Origin: CAZRZN01 sp964604565 | GTDB lineage: Bacteria > Pseudomonadota > Alphaproteobacteria > Rhodobacterales > Rhodobacteraceae | Length of the DNA stretch: 64,000 nt | Assembly (NCBI GenBank): GCA_964604565.1 | Contig: CAZRZN010000001.1 | Coordinates: 1-64,000, forward strand | Reading direction: 5' to 3' | Shown here: positions 53,433-61,481 of the stretch, in pieces | Layout: every line of letters starts with the position of its first letter | Position numbering within the stretch: the stretch's first letter is position 1 | The notes under the pieces: model-generated | The model's database searches: none | Seen by the model: only the letters and a program-made list of their open reading frames with translations | What the model was told of the DNA's origin: nothing | Program-made: the position numbers and the translations under genes

Positions 53433-53958
53433 CGCATATGAGGTGTCACCCACGGGCGCACGTTTCCTTGTCTAACGGGAGATGCAGGTCTTCGGACGAA
53501 GCCTGTAGATCGCGTAACGCATAGGCCCCGACAGTGTCAACTTGGTTCAGGTGAAAGGCTAACTTTCTTAAAAAGGAGTTAAATGAAAAGGTTTATGAAG
53601 GTTTAGTGTTTGGATTTTCTGGGGATTATTTTGTTTCCCACAAGGTTTCAAAGATGTCGCGGGTCGCGGGAGAAGTCTCTGGAAAACATGTGGGATTCAC
53701 AGATCAAAGCGAAATATTTCATTTACTTTACAATAACTTCCGAGATTCTTAATTAATTCTCATCTTGGGGACAAACAACTGAACAACCTTGCCGAAACAA
53801 GGGTTTTCCCTCTTCAGGACTTTTCCGCATCCACAGTCGGAGAAACCCGACCGACACCGGGCGAGACTTGCCTGCCATCCCCAAGCTTGCAACCCGGCGG
53901 CTTTTTCCTCAAAACCATCATCACGCCTGTGCACCCGTTTATGCTCGATATTATCCCC
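53433..53958. other. Candidate chromosomal replication origin (oriC) between rho and maf
   Basis: A 526-bp gene-free region flanked by divergent gene runs. It holds an AT-rich stretch (about 53700-53760, including TTAATTAA at 53749), and DnaA-box-like nonamers at 53620-53628, 53634-53642, 53766-53774, 53827-53835 (two mismatches each to TTATCCACA) and 53951-53959 (TTATCCCCA, one mismatch). Two GANTC sites lie at 53694 and 53744, and a TTAA-N7-TTAA box at 53568-53582. In Caulobacter the origin lies in the same neighbourhood (near maf-aroE-coaE-dnaQ and parAB). No perfect DnaA box was found, so this is inference. The rho and maf promoters must also lie here. Confidence 0.5.
53568..53582. promoter_or_regulatory. 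TTAA-N7-TTAA box (CtrA-type binding site)
   Basis: TTAA at 53568-53571 and TTAA at 53579-53582 are separated by exactly seven bases, matching the Caulobacter CtrA consensus. It lies in the candidate origin, where CtrA binds in Caulobacter. The spacer contains AAAGGAG. CtrA action at this site is inferred. Confidence 0.5.
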
Positions 53959-54558
53959 ATGTCTGAAGACCTCATTCTCGCTTCCAGCTCCCGGATCCGC
54001 GCAGACATGCTGCGGGCGGCCGGTCTGCGAATTGAAATCGAATCGCCAAAGGTGGATGAGCAGAGCCTCAAAGCGGCTCTGCAGGCCGAAGAAGCACCCC
54101 CGCGCGATATCGCCGACACATTGGCAGAGGCCAAGGCGCGGAAGGTCAGCGCGCGCCATCCAGACAAACTTGTTCTGGGCTGTGATCAGGTTTTGGAAAT
54201 CGATCGCGAAATTCTGACGAAACCAGAATCTAAAAAGCAAGCCCGCGAACAACTTGTTCGCCTTCGCGGCCAAAAGCATCGCCTGCTTTCCGCCGCAGTG
54301 CTGTATGAGGATGCACAGCCGATCTGGCGACATGTCGGAACCGCTCGGTTGACGATGCGGAAGTTTTCCGACGACTACCTCGAGGCATACCTCCAACGGA
54401 ATTGGCCGGATGTCGCGACGTCAGTCGGCGGCTACAAGCTGGAGGCGGAGGGCGTCCGCCTTTTTTCCGTTGTGGAAGGGGACCATTTCACCATTCTTGG
54501 CTTGCCTCTCTTGGAATTGCTGAGTTATTTGACGAACAGAGGAACCCTTCCTGCATGA
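53959..54558 (+). CDS. Maf-family nucleoside triphosphate pyrophosphatase
   Basis: A 199-residue Maf protein, likely hydrolysing non-canonical or UTP/dTTP nucleotides. The N-terminus DLILASSSRIRADMLRAAGL has the conserved S-x-x-R pattern, with KPESKKQAREQLVRLRGQKH and SVGGYKLEAEG downstream. ATG at 53959 lies within the TTATCCCCA motif; an in-frame ATG at 53941 is possible. Neither has a clear ribosome site, so the transcript may be leaderless. The stop overlaps aroE (ATGA). Confidence 0.92.
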   Translation: MSEDLILASSSRIRADMLRAAGLRIEIESPKVDEQSLKAALQAEEAPPRDIADTLAEAKARKVSARHPDKLVLGCDQVLEIDREILTKPESKKQAREQLVRLRGQKHRLLSAAVLYEDAQPIWRHVGTARLTMRKFSDDYLEAYLQRNWPDVATSVGGYKLEAEGVRLFSVVEGDHFTILGLPLLELLSYLTNRGTLPA

Positions 54559-55388
54559 GCCTGCCACGCATCCCCCTTGCTGCGGTCATCGGGTCCCCCG
54601 TTGCCCATTCCCGCTCTCCACGTCTTTTTGCGCATTGGCTGAACGCGCTCGATCTGCCGGGCTATTATATCCCGGTTGAAGTTCCGGAAGAGAAGCTCGC
54701 CGAAACCATCCGCCTTTTGCCAGACCTGGGGTTCGTCGGGCTGAACGTGACCGTTCCCTATAAGGAAAAGGTGATGGAGATTGCCGATCTTGTCTCTGAT
54801 CGGGCAACATTGATTGGCGCCTCAAACACGTTGATCTTTCGACAGGATGGCCGGATTCATGCTGACAATACAGATGGTTATGGCTTCATGGAAAACCTGC
54901 GGAACAATGCCTCGGACTGGCAACCAGCCGCTGGTCCTGTGACGGTGTTCGGGGCAGGGGGCGCGGCGCGTGCTGTCATTGCATCGCTTTTGGATGTGGG
55001 GGTTCCGGAAATCCGTCTGACTAATCGCACCCGCCTGCGGGCGGAAAAACTGGCAGATGACTTTGGACAGCGGGTGCGGGTTCATGACTGGGTCCAAGCC
55101 GGGAACATCATCGAGGGGTGCTCGACCGTGGTGAATACCACGGCGCTTGGAATGGCGGGCAAGCCGCAACTCAGGGTGCCGCTGGATGCGCTGGAACCCG
55201 GCATGCTGGTCACCGATCTTGTCTATACCCCTCTGGAGACGCGGCTTCTCCGGGAGGGTCGCGCGCGGGGATGCATGGTGGTCGACGGTCTCGGGATGTT
55301 GCTTCACCAGGCTGTCCCGGGTTTCGAGCGGTGGTTCGGAACACGCCCGGAGGTAGACGAAGCGACACGCCAAGCCGTTCTGGGATGA
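54555..55388 (+). CDS. aroE: Shikimate dehydrogenase
   Basis: Reduces 3-dehydroshikimate with NADPH in aromatic amino acid synthesis; 277 residues. The substrate motif GSPVAHSRSP is at 12-21, catalytic Lys in NVTVPYKEKV near 68, NTDGYGF near 104, and the cofactor motif GAGGAARAV near 133-141. It is translationally coupled to maf and coaE by ATGA overlaps. Confidence 0.96.
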   Translation: MSLPRIPLAAVIGSPVAHSRSPRLFAHWLNALDLPGYYIPVEVPEEKLAETIRLLPDLGFVGLNVTVPYKEKVMEIADLVSDRATLIGASNTLIFRQDGRIHADNTDGYGFMENLRNNASDWQPAAGPVTVFGAGGAARAVIASLLDVGVPEIRLTNRTRLRAEKLADDFGQRVRVHDWVQAGNIIEGCSTVVNTTALGMAGKPQLRVPLDALEPGMLVTDLVYTPLETRLLREGRARGCMVVDGLGMLLHQAVPGFERWFGTRPEVDEATRQAVLG

Positions 55389-56011
55389 GGTTCAAGCTGG
55401 GCCTGACCGGATCAATCGGCATGGGTAAATCCACCACGGCCGATATGTTTGCCAAGGCAGGGTGTGCGGTTTGGGATGCAGATGCCGCAGTCCATCGCAT
55501 CTACGCAAAGGGTGGCGCTGCAGTAGAGCCTCTGCGACAGATTTTCCCCGACGCGGTAGAAGATGGATCAGTCTCGAGACAAGCATTGAGACAGAAAATT
55601 GCGGCGGATGCCGATGCGCTGCAAAAGATTGAATCGATTGTGCATCCGCTGGTTCAGCAGGACCGGGAATCCTTTGTTTCATCTCATGCTGAGGCGATCG
55701 GCGTTTTCGACATACCGCTTTTGTTCGAAACGGGAGGAGATGCCCTGATGGACGCAACGGCTTGCGTGACGGTTTCACGTGAAACGCAAGAGACCCGCGT
55801 GCTTGCCCGGGGGACCATGACGGACGAGGATCTCGCGCGCGTCCTTGCGCGCCAGATGCCGAATGAGGAAAAATGCGCCCGTTCCAACTATGTGATTGAA
55901 ACAGACACACTTGAGCATGCGCGTGCGCAGGTGCAGAAGATCGTCGAAGATATCGAGCGGAGGTTGTCAGATGCGGGAGATCGTGCTGGACACGGAGACC
56001 ACGGGATTTGA
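55385..56011 (+). CDS. coaE: Dephospho-CoA kinase
   Basis: Last step of coenzyme A synthesis; 208 residues. Walker A GSIGMGKST is at 9-17 and IPLLFE in the middle is typical. A parS-like palindrome encodes TVSRET near residue 131. The last 14 codons overlap the dnaQ start. It is coupled to aroE by a 4-bp overlap. Confidence 0.95.
   Translation: MRFKLGLTGSIGMGKSTTADMFAKAGCAVWDADAAVHRIYAKGGAAVEPLRQIFPDAVEDGSVSRQALRQKIAADADALQKIESIVHPLVQQDRESFVSSHAEAIGVFDIPLLFETGGDALMDATACVTVSRETQETRVLARGTMTDEDLARVLARQMPNEEKCARSNYVIETDTLEHARAQVQKIVEDIERRLSDAGDRAGHGDHGI
55771..55786. other. parS-like site 3 (within coaE)
   Basis: GGTTTCACGTGAAACG contains the full 14-bp parS core GTTTCACGTGAAAC; only the outermost base pair differs from the consensus T...A. 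It lies to the right of the candidate origin, so parS sites flank it on both sides. Confidence 0.85.
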
Positions 56012-56699
56012 ACCGGGGCAGGGGGATCGCATCGTCGAGATCGGTGCGCTGGAACTTTATAACCACGTCCCTACGGGAAAGACCTATCACCAGTATATCA
56101 ACCCGGAACGTGGGATGCCCGACGATGCCTTTGGGGTCCATGGGATCGGTCCGGATCTTCTGTCTGTTCCGCGTCCACCGAACCCGGGTGAGGTCACACT
56201 CAGGGACAAGCCGGTCTTTGCCCAGATTGTCGACGAATTTCGCGCTTTTATCGGTGACTCCAAGCTGGTGATCCACAATGCCGCATTTGATGTGAAGTTC
56301 CTCAACGCAGAGCTGAAATGGACAAATCGTCCTTTGCTGCCTCAGGACTGTGCCATCGACACATTGGATATGGCGCGCCGCCGGTTTCCTGGATCCCCCG
56401 CATCCCTTGACGCGCTGTGTCGCCGTTTCAGCATCGACAACTCATCCCGCAGTTTGCATGGCGCGCTGCTGGACAGCGAGATCCTTGCAGAAGTTTATTT
56501 GGAGCTCATCGGTGGAAAGCAACCAGATTTCGGGCTGACGACCAATGACGGGACGAGCCAGATAAACGGCGCGGACACCGTATGGAGAGCCCGCGCCAGA
56601 AGTAAGCCGCTTCCGCCCAGAGTAACTGAAAATGAAAAGGCGGCTCACGCCGCCTTCATAGAAAAGCTTGGTAGTGATGCGCTCTGGACAAAGGCGTGA
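55971..56699 (+). CDS. dnaQ: DNA polymerase III epsilon subunit (3'-5' proofreading exonuclease)
   Basis: Proofreading subunit of the replicase; 242 residues. Exo I VLDTETTGFEP (5-15), Exo II IHNAAFDVKFLN (near 100) and Exo III HGALLDSEI (near 163) carry the metal-binding residues. GGAGG precedes the ATG at 55971, which lies inside the coaE 3' end (41-bp overlap). The 3' coding end contains a hairpin that acts as a terminator for secB on the other strand. Confidence 0.96.
   Translation: MREIVLDTETTGFEPGQGDRIVEIGALELYNHVPTGKTYHQYINPERGMPDDAFGVHGIGPDLLSVPRPPNPGEVTLRDKPVFAQIVDEFRAFIGDSKLVIHNAAFDVKFLNAELKWTNRPLLPQDCAIDTLDMARRRFPGSPASLDALCRRFSIDNSSRSLHGALLDSEILAEVYLELIGGKQPDFGLTTNDGTSQINGADTVWRARARSKPLPPRVTENEKAAHAAFIEKLGSDALWTKA
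56629..56657 (-). terminator. secB terminator located inside the dnaQ coding sequence
   Basis: Perfect 8-bp stem AAGGCGGC (56637-56644) with GCCGCCTT (56649-56656) and a 4-nt loop. Read on the minus strand, the stem is followed by TTCATTTTC, a proper U-rich tail. The hairpin lies 55 bp after the secB stop and within the last 22 codons of dnaQ (EKAAHAAF). Confidence 0.8.
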
Positions 56700-56711
56700 C
56701 CGCCAGCTTGC

Positions 56712-57212
56712 TCAGGAGGCGGGAGTTTCGCCAGCAGGTTGCTTTGCTGCCTGCCGCCGCGCCAGTTCGTTGCGATACAAAGCGAGGAAGTCGATCGTCT
56801 CGAGATTCAGCGGCGGGAAACCGCCGTCGCGGGACACGTCGGACACAATCCGCCGAACAAAGGGGAACAGCATCCTCGGGCACTCGATCAGCAGGAAAGG
56901 GTGCAGTTGGTCTTCGGGAACGTTTTCAATGTTGAAGACGCCGGTATAGTCCAACTCAAGAATGAACAGCATGTCGCCGCTCTCCTTGGCCTTTGACTCC
57001 ACCTTTAGTTTCATCACGACTTCGTATTGGTTCTCCGCGCTCCGCTTCTTGGCGTCAAGGTTCACCTGAACCTGAACGTCGGGCTGCACTTCACCACTTA
57101 CACCTTTCTGCGAAAGAATGTTTTCAAAGGAAAGGTCCCGTATGAATTGTGCGAGGACGCTCATTTTCGGCTGCTGTGGGGCCGTTTGGCCCGCGCCGTT
57201 TGTCTCTGCCAT
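56712..57212 (-). CDS. secB: Protein-export chaperone SecB
   Basis: Tetrameric cytosolic chaperone for Sec-dependent precursors; 166 residues. The core DLSFENILSQKG, ENQYEVVMKLKVESK and ECPRMLFPFVRRIVSDVSRDGGFPPLNLETIDF is complete. ATG at 57212 follows GGGAG. It is downstream of fxsA on the same strand (54-bp gap) and converges on dnaQ. Confidence 0.97.
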   Translation of the reverse strand: MAETNGAGQTAPQQPKMSVLAQFIRDLSFENILSQKGVSGEVQPDVQVQVNLDAKKRSAENQYEVVMKLKVESKAKESGDMLFILELDYTGVFNIENVPEDQLHPFLLIECPRMLFPFVRRIVSDVSRDGGFPPLNLETIDFLALYRNELARRQAAKQPAGETPAS

Positions 57213-57266
57213 GGATGGTCTCCCGATAAATACCGCTTGGACGAATAGCAGCGCCGGATGGAACGC

Positions 57267-57767
57267 TCAATGCCTTGTCCATCCGGAACCGGGATGATTG
57301 GGCGGCTTCTCTTTCGAAACCTCGGTGAATTCGCCTTCAATGACATCGTCTCGCCGGTCGCGCGATGCCGGATCCCGAAAATCTGGCTGACGGGGGCGAG
57401 GCCCCATTTCAAATCTGGCGACGTTGATGCGCTTGCGGGCCCAATTGAAAACAGCGGTGCGCACCGGGGGTGCGAGAAGGGCGAAACCGACAACGTCGGT
57501 GAAAAATCCCGGTGTCAGAAGCAGCGCACCGGAAACGAGGATCATGGCTCCATGTGCAAGCGGCTCGCTCGGGTCATCAAGCTCCGAGAAACTGCGGCGC
57601 AGGTTTTCTATCGCCCAACGGCCCTGCGCCCTGACGAGCCAGGTGCCGATGATCGCCGTCAAGACAACGACGGCCAAGGTTGGCCACAGACCAATCGCCC
57701 CCCCAACCTGGATGAACAGGGCAATTTCGATCAGTGGCACAAGCAGAAAGGCCAGAAGTAGCCACAT
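57267..57767 (-). CDS. fxsA: FxsA-family membrane protein
   Basis: A 166-residue inner-membrane protein. Hydrophobic segments cover about 1-45 and 70-100; GTWLVRAQGRWAIENLRRSF lies between them and GALLLTPGFFTDVVGFALLAPPVR is the FxsA hallmark. In E. coli FxsA affects F-exclusion of phage T7; the general role is unclear. ATG at 57767 is chosen for its GGAGG 8 nt upstream; ATG at 57782 is an alternative. Confidence 0.92.
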   Translation of the reverse strand: MWLLLAFLLVPLIEIALFIQVGGAIGLWPTLAVVVLTAIIGTWLVRAQGRWAIENLRRSFSELDDPSEPLAHGAMILVSGALLLTPGFFTDVVGFALLAPPVRTAVFNWARKRINVARFEMGPRPRQPDFRDPASRDRRDDVIEGEFTEVSKEKPPNHPGSGWTRH

Positions 57768-57870
57768 GAGAACATCCTCCATATCATCCCGGCAGGTGGA
57801 CTCACCCACACACGTCACCTACATAAGGATGCGACCACGATGTTTAAATGCTGGCCGCAATGAGGTGCTG

Positions 57871-58530
57871 ATGAACTCCCCCATTCTCCAACTTCTGGTT
57901 CTTGCCGGAATTGCTATTTTCCTCGTTCTGCGCTTGCGGAGCGTGCTCGGTACGCGGGAAGGGTTCGAGAAACAGCCGCAACCCACGCAAACCCAAGGTC
58001 GCAGCCGTCCCCATGACTTCGAAGTGATCGAAGGCGGCCCGGACCATGACATCATCGATCATGTTGCGGAAGACAGCGATGCGGCAAAGGCCTTGGCTCA
58101 AATGAAACGCATTGAGCCAAGTTTTTCCGTTTCCGAATTTCTTTCTGGTGCACGCGGCGCCTATGAAATGATCCTTATGGGCTTCGAACGTGGAAATATG
58201 AGTGATATCAAAGACTTTCTAGCAGACGATGTCTACGAAAGCTTTGCCGAAGTCGTTGCTCAACGCGAGCAGGAGGGCCTCACGATCGAAGCTGAATTTG
58301 TCGGGGTGAGAGAACTGACCCTCGCTGATGCCACCTTTGATGAAGGATCACGACTGGCTGAGATAACGGTTCGCTATGTCGGTGAATTGACCTCTTTGGT
58401 TAAAGATGCAGAGGGTGAAATCATCGAAGGTTCCAAAACCGCCATTAAACGCCAGAAAGATGTCTGGACCTATGCGCGGACCATGGGCAGCGACGATCCA
58501 AACTGGCGGCTTGTCGCAACGGACGAATGA
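57871..58530 (+). CDS. Tim44-like domain protein, membrane-anchored
   Basis: A 219-residue protein with an N-terminal membrane anchor (PILQLLVLAGIAIFLVLRLR), a polar linker to about 75, and a Tim44-like domain (about 85-219: EFLSGARGAYEMILMGFERGNMSDIKDFLADDVYESFAE). Tim44 is the mitochondrial import motor adaptor; bacterial homologues are envelope proteins. GAGG precedes the ATG. It is coupled to mltA by an ATGA overlap. Confidence 0.92.
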   Translation: MNSPILQLLVLAGIAIFLVLRLRSVLGTREGFEKQPQPTQTQGRSRPHDFEVIEGGPDHDIIDHVAEDSDAAKALAQMKRIEPSFSVSEFLSGARGAYEMILMGFERGNMSDIKDFLADDVYESFAEVVAQREQEGLTIEAEFVGVRELTLADATFDEGSRLAEITVRYVGELTSLVKDAEGEIIEGSKTAIKRQKDVWTYARTMGSDDPNWRLVATDE

Positions 58531-59567
58531 TCCGGCTGATCCTTGCCTTCCTTTTTGCGATACCTTCAGTGAGCAGCCCTGCTTTCCCCGAGCCGGGGCT
58601 GCAATACGAGATCATTGATTTTGACAACCTCAAGGGATGGAAGGACGACAGTCACGCCGAAGCACTGTCAGTTTTTCTGGAGACTTGTGGCGATCTTGAT
58701 GATCCCCACTGGACAGCACTGTGCGCGCTGGCGGCAGAGACCAAAGACGCGCGCGCTTTCTTTGAGTTGTTCTTCCGCCCGGTCTTGATCCGTGACGGGG
58801 CCGACATGCTCTTTACCGGATATTACGAACCCGAGCTGCGGGGAGCACCGTTTCGCACTGAGCGGTTCAGGTATCCCGTGCACAGCATGCCGCCGGAGGC
58901 GCTGACCAACCGTCCGTGGCTTACACGTCAGCAGATCCTGACATCTAACGTAATGGAAGACCGTGGTTTGGAAATCGCGTGGGTCGATGATCCTGTTGAG
59001 CTGTTCTTTCTGCAAATTCAGGGTTCCGGCCGCATTCGATTTCCTGACGGGCGGGTTATCAGGGTGGGATATGGTGGTTCCAACGGGCACCCTTATCGAT
59101 CCATTGGGCAAGAACTCGTGCGTCGCGGTATCTACCAGGCACATCAGGTTTCCATGCAGGTGATACGCCGTTGGGTTGACCGCAATCCCGTCGCCGGACC
59201 AAGCCTTCTATACCACAATGCGGCCTATGTGTTCTTTCGCGAAGTAAGCGAGGTTCCCGCCGATAAGGGTCCGCTTGGCGCGATGAACCGCTCCATCACC
59301 ACTTTGAGGTCCATCGCGGTCGACCCACGGTTTACACCCCTTGGCGCACCGGTCTGGATCGAAAAGCTTGGAAGTGATCCAATGAACAGATTGATGATCG
59401 CTCAGGATACCGGATCGGCGATCAAGGGAGCACAAAGAGCGGATGTGTTCTATGGAACCGGGGACGAGGCAGGACAGCGTGCTGGGCGTGTGAGGGATGG
59501 TGGTCGCATGGTGGTCATGATGCCCATTCAACGCGCCTACGCACTCTTGCCGGGCGAAGGGCCATGA
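58527..59567 (+). CDS. mltA: Membrane-bound lytic murein transglycosylase A (MltA)
   Basis: Cleaves peptidoglycan glycan strands in the periplasm; 346 residues. A short signal sequence (about 1-18) has no lipobox cysteine, so it may be soluble, unlike E. coli MltA. The family regions FTGYYEPEL (near 92), FFLQIQGSGRI and the C-terminal 3D domain QDTGSAIKGAQRADVFYGTGDEAG with the catalytic Asp are intact. It overlaps both neighbours by ATGA. Confidence 0.95.
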   Translation: MIRLILAFLFAIPSVSSPAFPEPGLQYEIIDFDNLKGWKDDSHAEALSVFLETCGDLDDPHWTALCALAAETKDARAFFELFFRPVLIRDGADMLFTGYYEPELRGAPFRTERFRYPVHSMPPEALTNRPWLTRQQILTSNVMEDRGLEIAWVDDPVELFFLQIQGSGRIRFPDGRVIRVGYGGSNGHPYRSIGQELVRRGIYQAHQVSMQVIRRWVDRNPVAGPSLLYHNAAYVFFREVSEVPADKGPLGAMNRSITTLRSIAVDPRFTPLGAPVWIEKLGSDPMNRLMIAQDTGSAIKGAQRADVFYGTGDEAGQRAGRVRDGGRMVVMMPIQRAYALLPGEGP

Positions 59568-60163
59568 CGCGCCGTCGCCGTCTGCGCCCGGAAGAGCACG
59601 AGCTGTGGCAACAAGTTGCCCGAACGGCTGATCCGCTTCATAGCCGGAAGCACTCTACATCGGAGTTCCAGCGAAAGCCGGATCCTCCATTGACCGAGAA
59701 GAAGGATTGGCCTCAGGCTCCTATCTCTCCATTCGCGATGGGAGAGCGCGCCTTGCAGCGCACCGAAACCCACGTCTTTCCAAGAACAACGGCTGACAAG
59801 CTCCATTCAGCACCCGTTCGCATGGATGCCAAAGCCTTTGCCCGGCTAAAAAGAGGCAAGGTGGAGCCCGAGGCTCGCATGGACCTGCACGGTATGACCT
59901 TGGACCGCGCACATGGCGCGCTGACACAGTTTATTCTGAAGGCACAATCCAGAAACTTGCGTCTGGTCCTTGTCATCACTGGCAAGGGTCAGCGCGAAGA
60001 TCCCTATCACTCCATGCCGCAGCGCCGTGGCGTGTTGAAGTCGCAGGTGCCACAATGGCTGCAAATGCCGCCGCTCGGTCAGGCGGTGCTTCAAGTTTCT
60101 GTGGCACACCGGAAACATGGGGGCGAAGGCGCCTATTATGTTTATTTGCGACGCCGCCGCTGA
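59564..60163 (+). CDS. Smr-domain protein
   Basis: A 199-residue protein with a basic, low-complexity N-terminus (RRRRLRPEEHELWQQV) and a C-terminal Smr domain (about 102-199). The motifs MDLHGMTLDRAH and LVLVITGKG are those of Smr endonuclease-like domains. It is last in the Tim44-mltA-smr operon, a conserved Rhodobacteraceae order. Nuclease activity is a family property, not shown here. Confidence 0.93.
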   Translation: MTRRRRLRPEEHELWQQVARTADPLHSRKHSTSEFQRKPDPPLTEKKDWPQAPISPFAMGERALQRTETHVFPRTTADKLHSAPVRMDAKAFARLKRGKVEPEARMDLHGMTLDRAHGALTQFILKAQSRNLRLVLVITGKGQREDPYHSMPQRRGVLKSQVPQWLQMPPLGQAVLQVSVAHRKHGGEGAYYVYLRRRR

Positions 60164-60202
60164 CCCCTTTCAGATAGCTGCGGCGCTTCAGCAAGGGATT
60201 GA

Positions 60203-61414
60203 TTACAAAAGTCCCTTGGCGCGGCGGACCCCTATCCACATCATGGCCGTCGTAAACAGAAAATAGACGGAGACCCCTAGATATTGTGTTTCGATCCCTA
60301 GCCCGAGGTCGATCAGGATGCCTGTGATGCCGGGCCCGATTGCGGATCCAAGCACCATGATGGCCGCGCCCATTGCCTTTATTGCCCCAAGCCTGCGGGT
60401 CCCGTAAAATTCCGCCCAAAAGGCATTTGGCAGCGTCGACGTCGCGCCCGTTGTCATGGCCACGAAGAGCAAGCCTAACAGTGTCCAGAACAGGCTGTCG
60501 CCCAAGCCAAAGCAGAGGAAGCCGATTACCATCGGCAACTGGGACCATGGGATCAATCGGGGTGTGCCCAACCGGTCCAACAATCCACCAGACACAAGCA
60601 TCGCTGTCACCGAGGCAAAGGTGTAGATCGGGAAAAGCAGGACAAGGTCCAGATGAGACCAGCCTTTGACCTCTGCAAAATGCACCTGCTGGAAAAAGAA
60701 AGCGGTGTTAAAGGCTGATGGTCCAAGCAAAGCCGGGACCATGAACCAGAACAACCAGTGACGCAGAACCTCGATGCGTATCCAGTGGCGCTTTTCCATC
60801 CCAACGGAATGATCGGTTTCCGCATGGCTCTGCGGAGTCCTTTCCTGTGTCAGAAGAAGCAACAGAACGGGGATTGCCAGAAGACAAACCAATGCAGCTC
60901 CGACCCAGAGCCACCGCCAATCCATGATCAACAAGAGTGACACGAAACTGACCGGCAAGACAGCCTCGCCCAACGCGACACCAAGCCCGGCGATAGAAAG
61001 TGCCTTGCCACGCGTGGCCACAAACCAGCGTGACATGGACACGACAGCCACGTGGCTTGCCATCCCCTGGCCTGAAAACCTGAGTGCAAAGATCACAACG
61101 GGTAGAAGTGCTGCCCAAGTGTTGACGGCGGTGAACAGGCAAGCACCGGCCAGGAGACCCAGAACGACGGTGCCAATCACTCTTGTGCGGAACAAGTCCG
61201 TGAGCCCACCGGCCCATATCATGACGGCCGCGGAGGCAGACGTCCCCAGTGTATAGATACCGCCCCATTGGCCGTGGCTCAGGTCAAACCCTTCACGGAT
61301 CTCGCCGGAGAAAATTGAGATGAAGAAGGTTTGCCCAAAACTGGATAGAAACGTAAGCAGAGTACCAGCCGCCAGCCAGCGTGCATTGCCGGCGAGAAAT
61401 CCAAAAAGATTCAT
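60203..61414 (-). CDS. MFS transporter
   Basis: A 403-residue major facilitator with about 12 hydrophobic helices. The pattern GGLTDLFRTRVIG between helices 2 and 3 is the MFS signature loop, and a charged central loop lies near residues 193-213. Sequence resembles monocarboxylate/oxalate-type MFS proteins, but the substrate is not evident. It converges on the smr gene with 39 bp between stops. Confidence 0.9.
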   Translation of the reverse strand: MNLFGFLAGNARWLAAGTLLTFLSSFGQTFFISIFSGEIREGFDLSHGQWGGIYTLGTSASAAVMIWAGGLTDLFRTRVIGTVVLGLLAGACLFTAVNTWAALLPVVIFALRFSGQGMASHVAVVSMSRWFVATRGKALSIAGLGVALGEAVLPVSFVSLLLIMDWRWLWVGAALVCLLAIPVLLLLLTQERTPQSHAETDHSVGMEKRHWIRIEVLRHWLFWFMVPALLGPSAFNTAFFFQQVHFAEVKGWSHLDLVLLFPIYTFASVTAMLVSGGLLDRLGTPRLIPWSQLPMVIGFLCFGLGDSLFWTLLGLLFVAMTTGATSTLPNAFWAEFYGTRRLGAIKAMGAAIMVLGSAIGPGITGILIDLGLGIETQYLGVSVYFLFTTAMMWIGVRRAKGLL

Positions 61415-61445
61415 GCCCCGTTTCAGTCATATAGAAGTTTGTTTG

Positions 61446-61470
61446 GCCGACGCGATGCCTCCGCGTCGGC
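61446..61470 (-). terminator. Hairpin after the OPX export gene
   Basis: Perfect 9-bp stem GCCGACGCG (61446-61454) with CGCGTCGGC (61462-61470) and a 7-nt loop, 12 bp beyond the OPX gene stop. The minus-strand flank is not T-rich, so it is a stem-only terminator candidate separating it from the MFS gene. Confidence 0.5.
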
Positions 61471-61481
61471 AATTTCACAGG

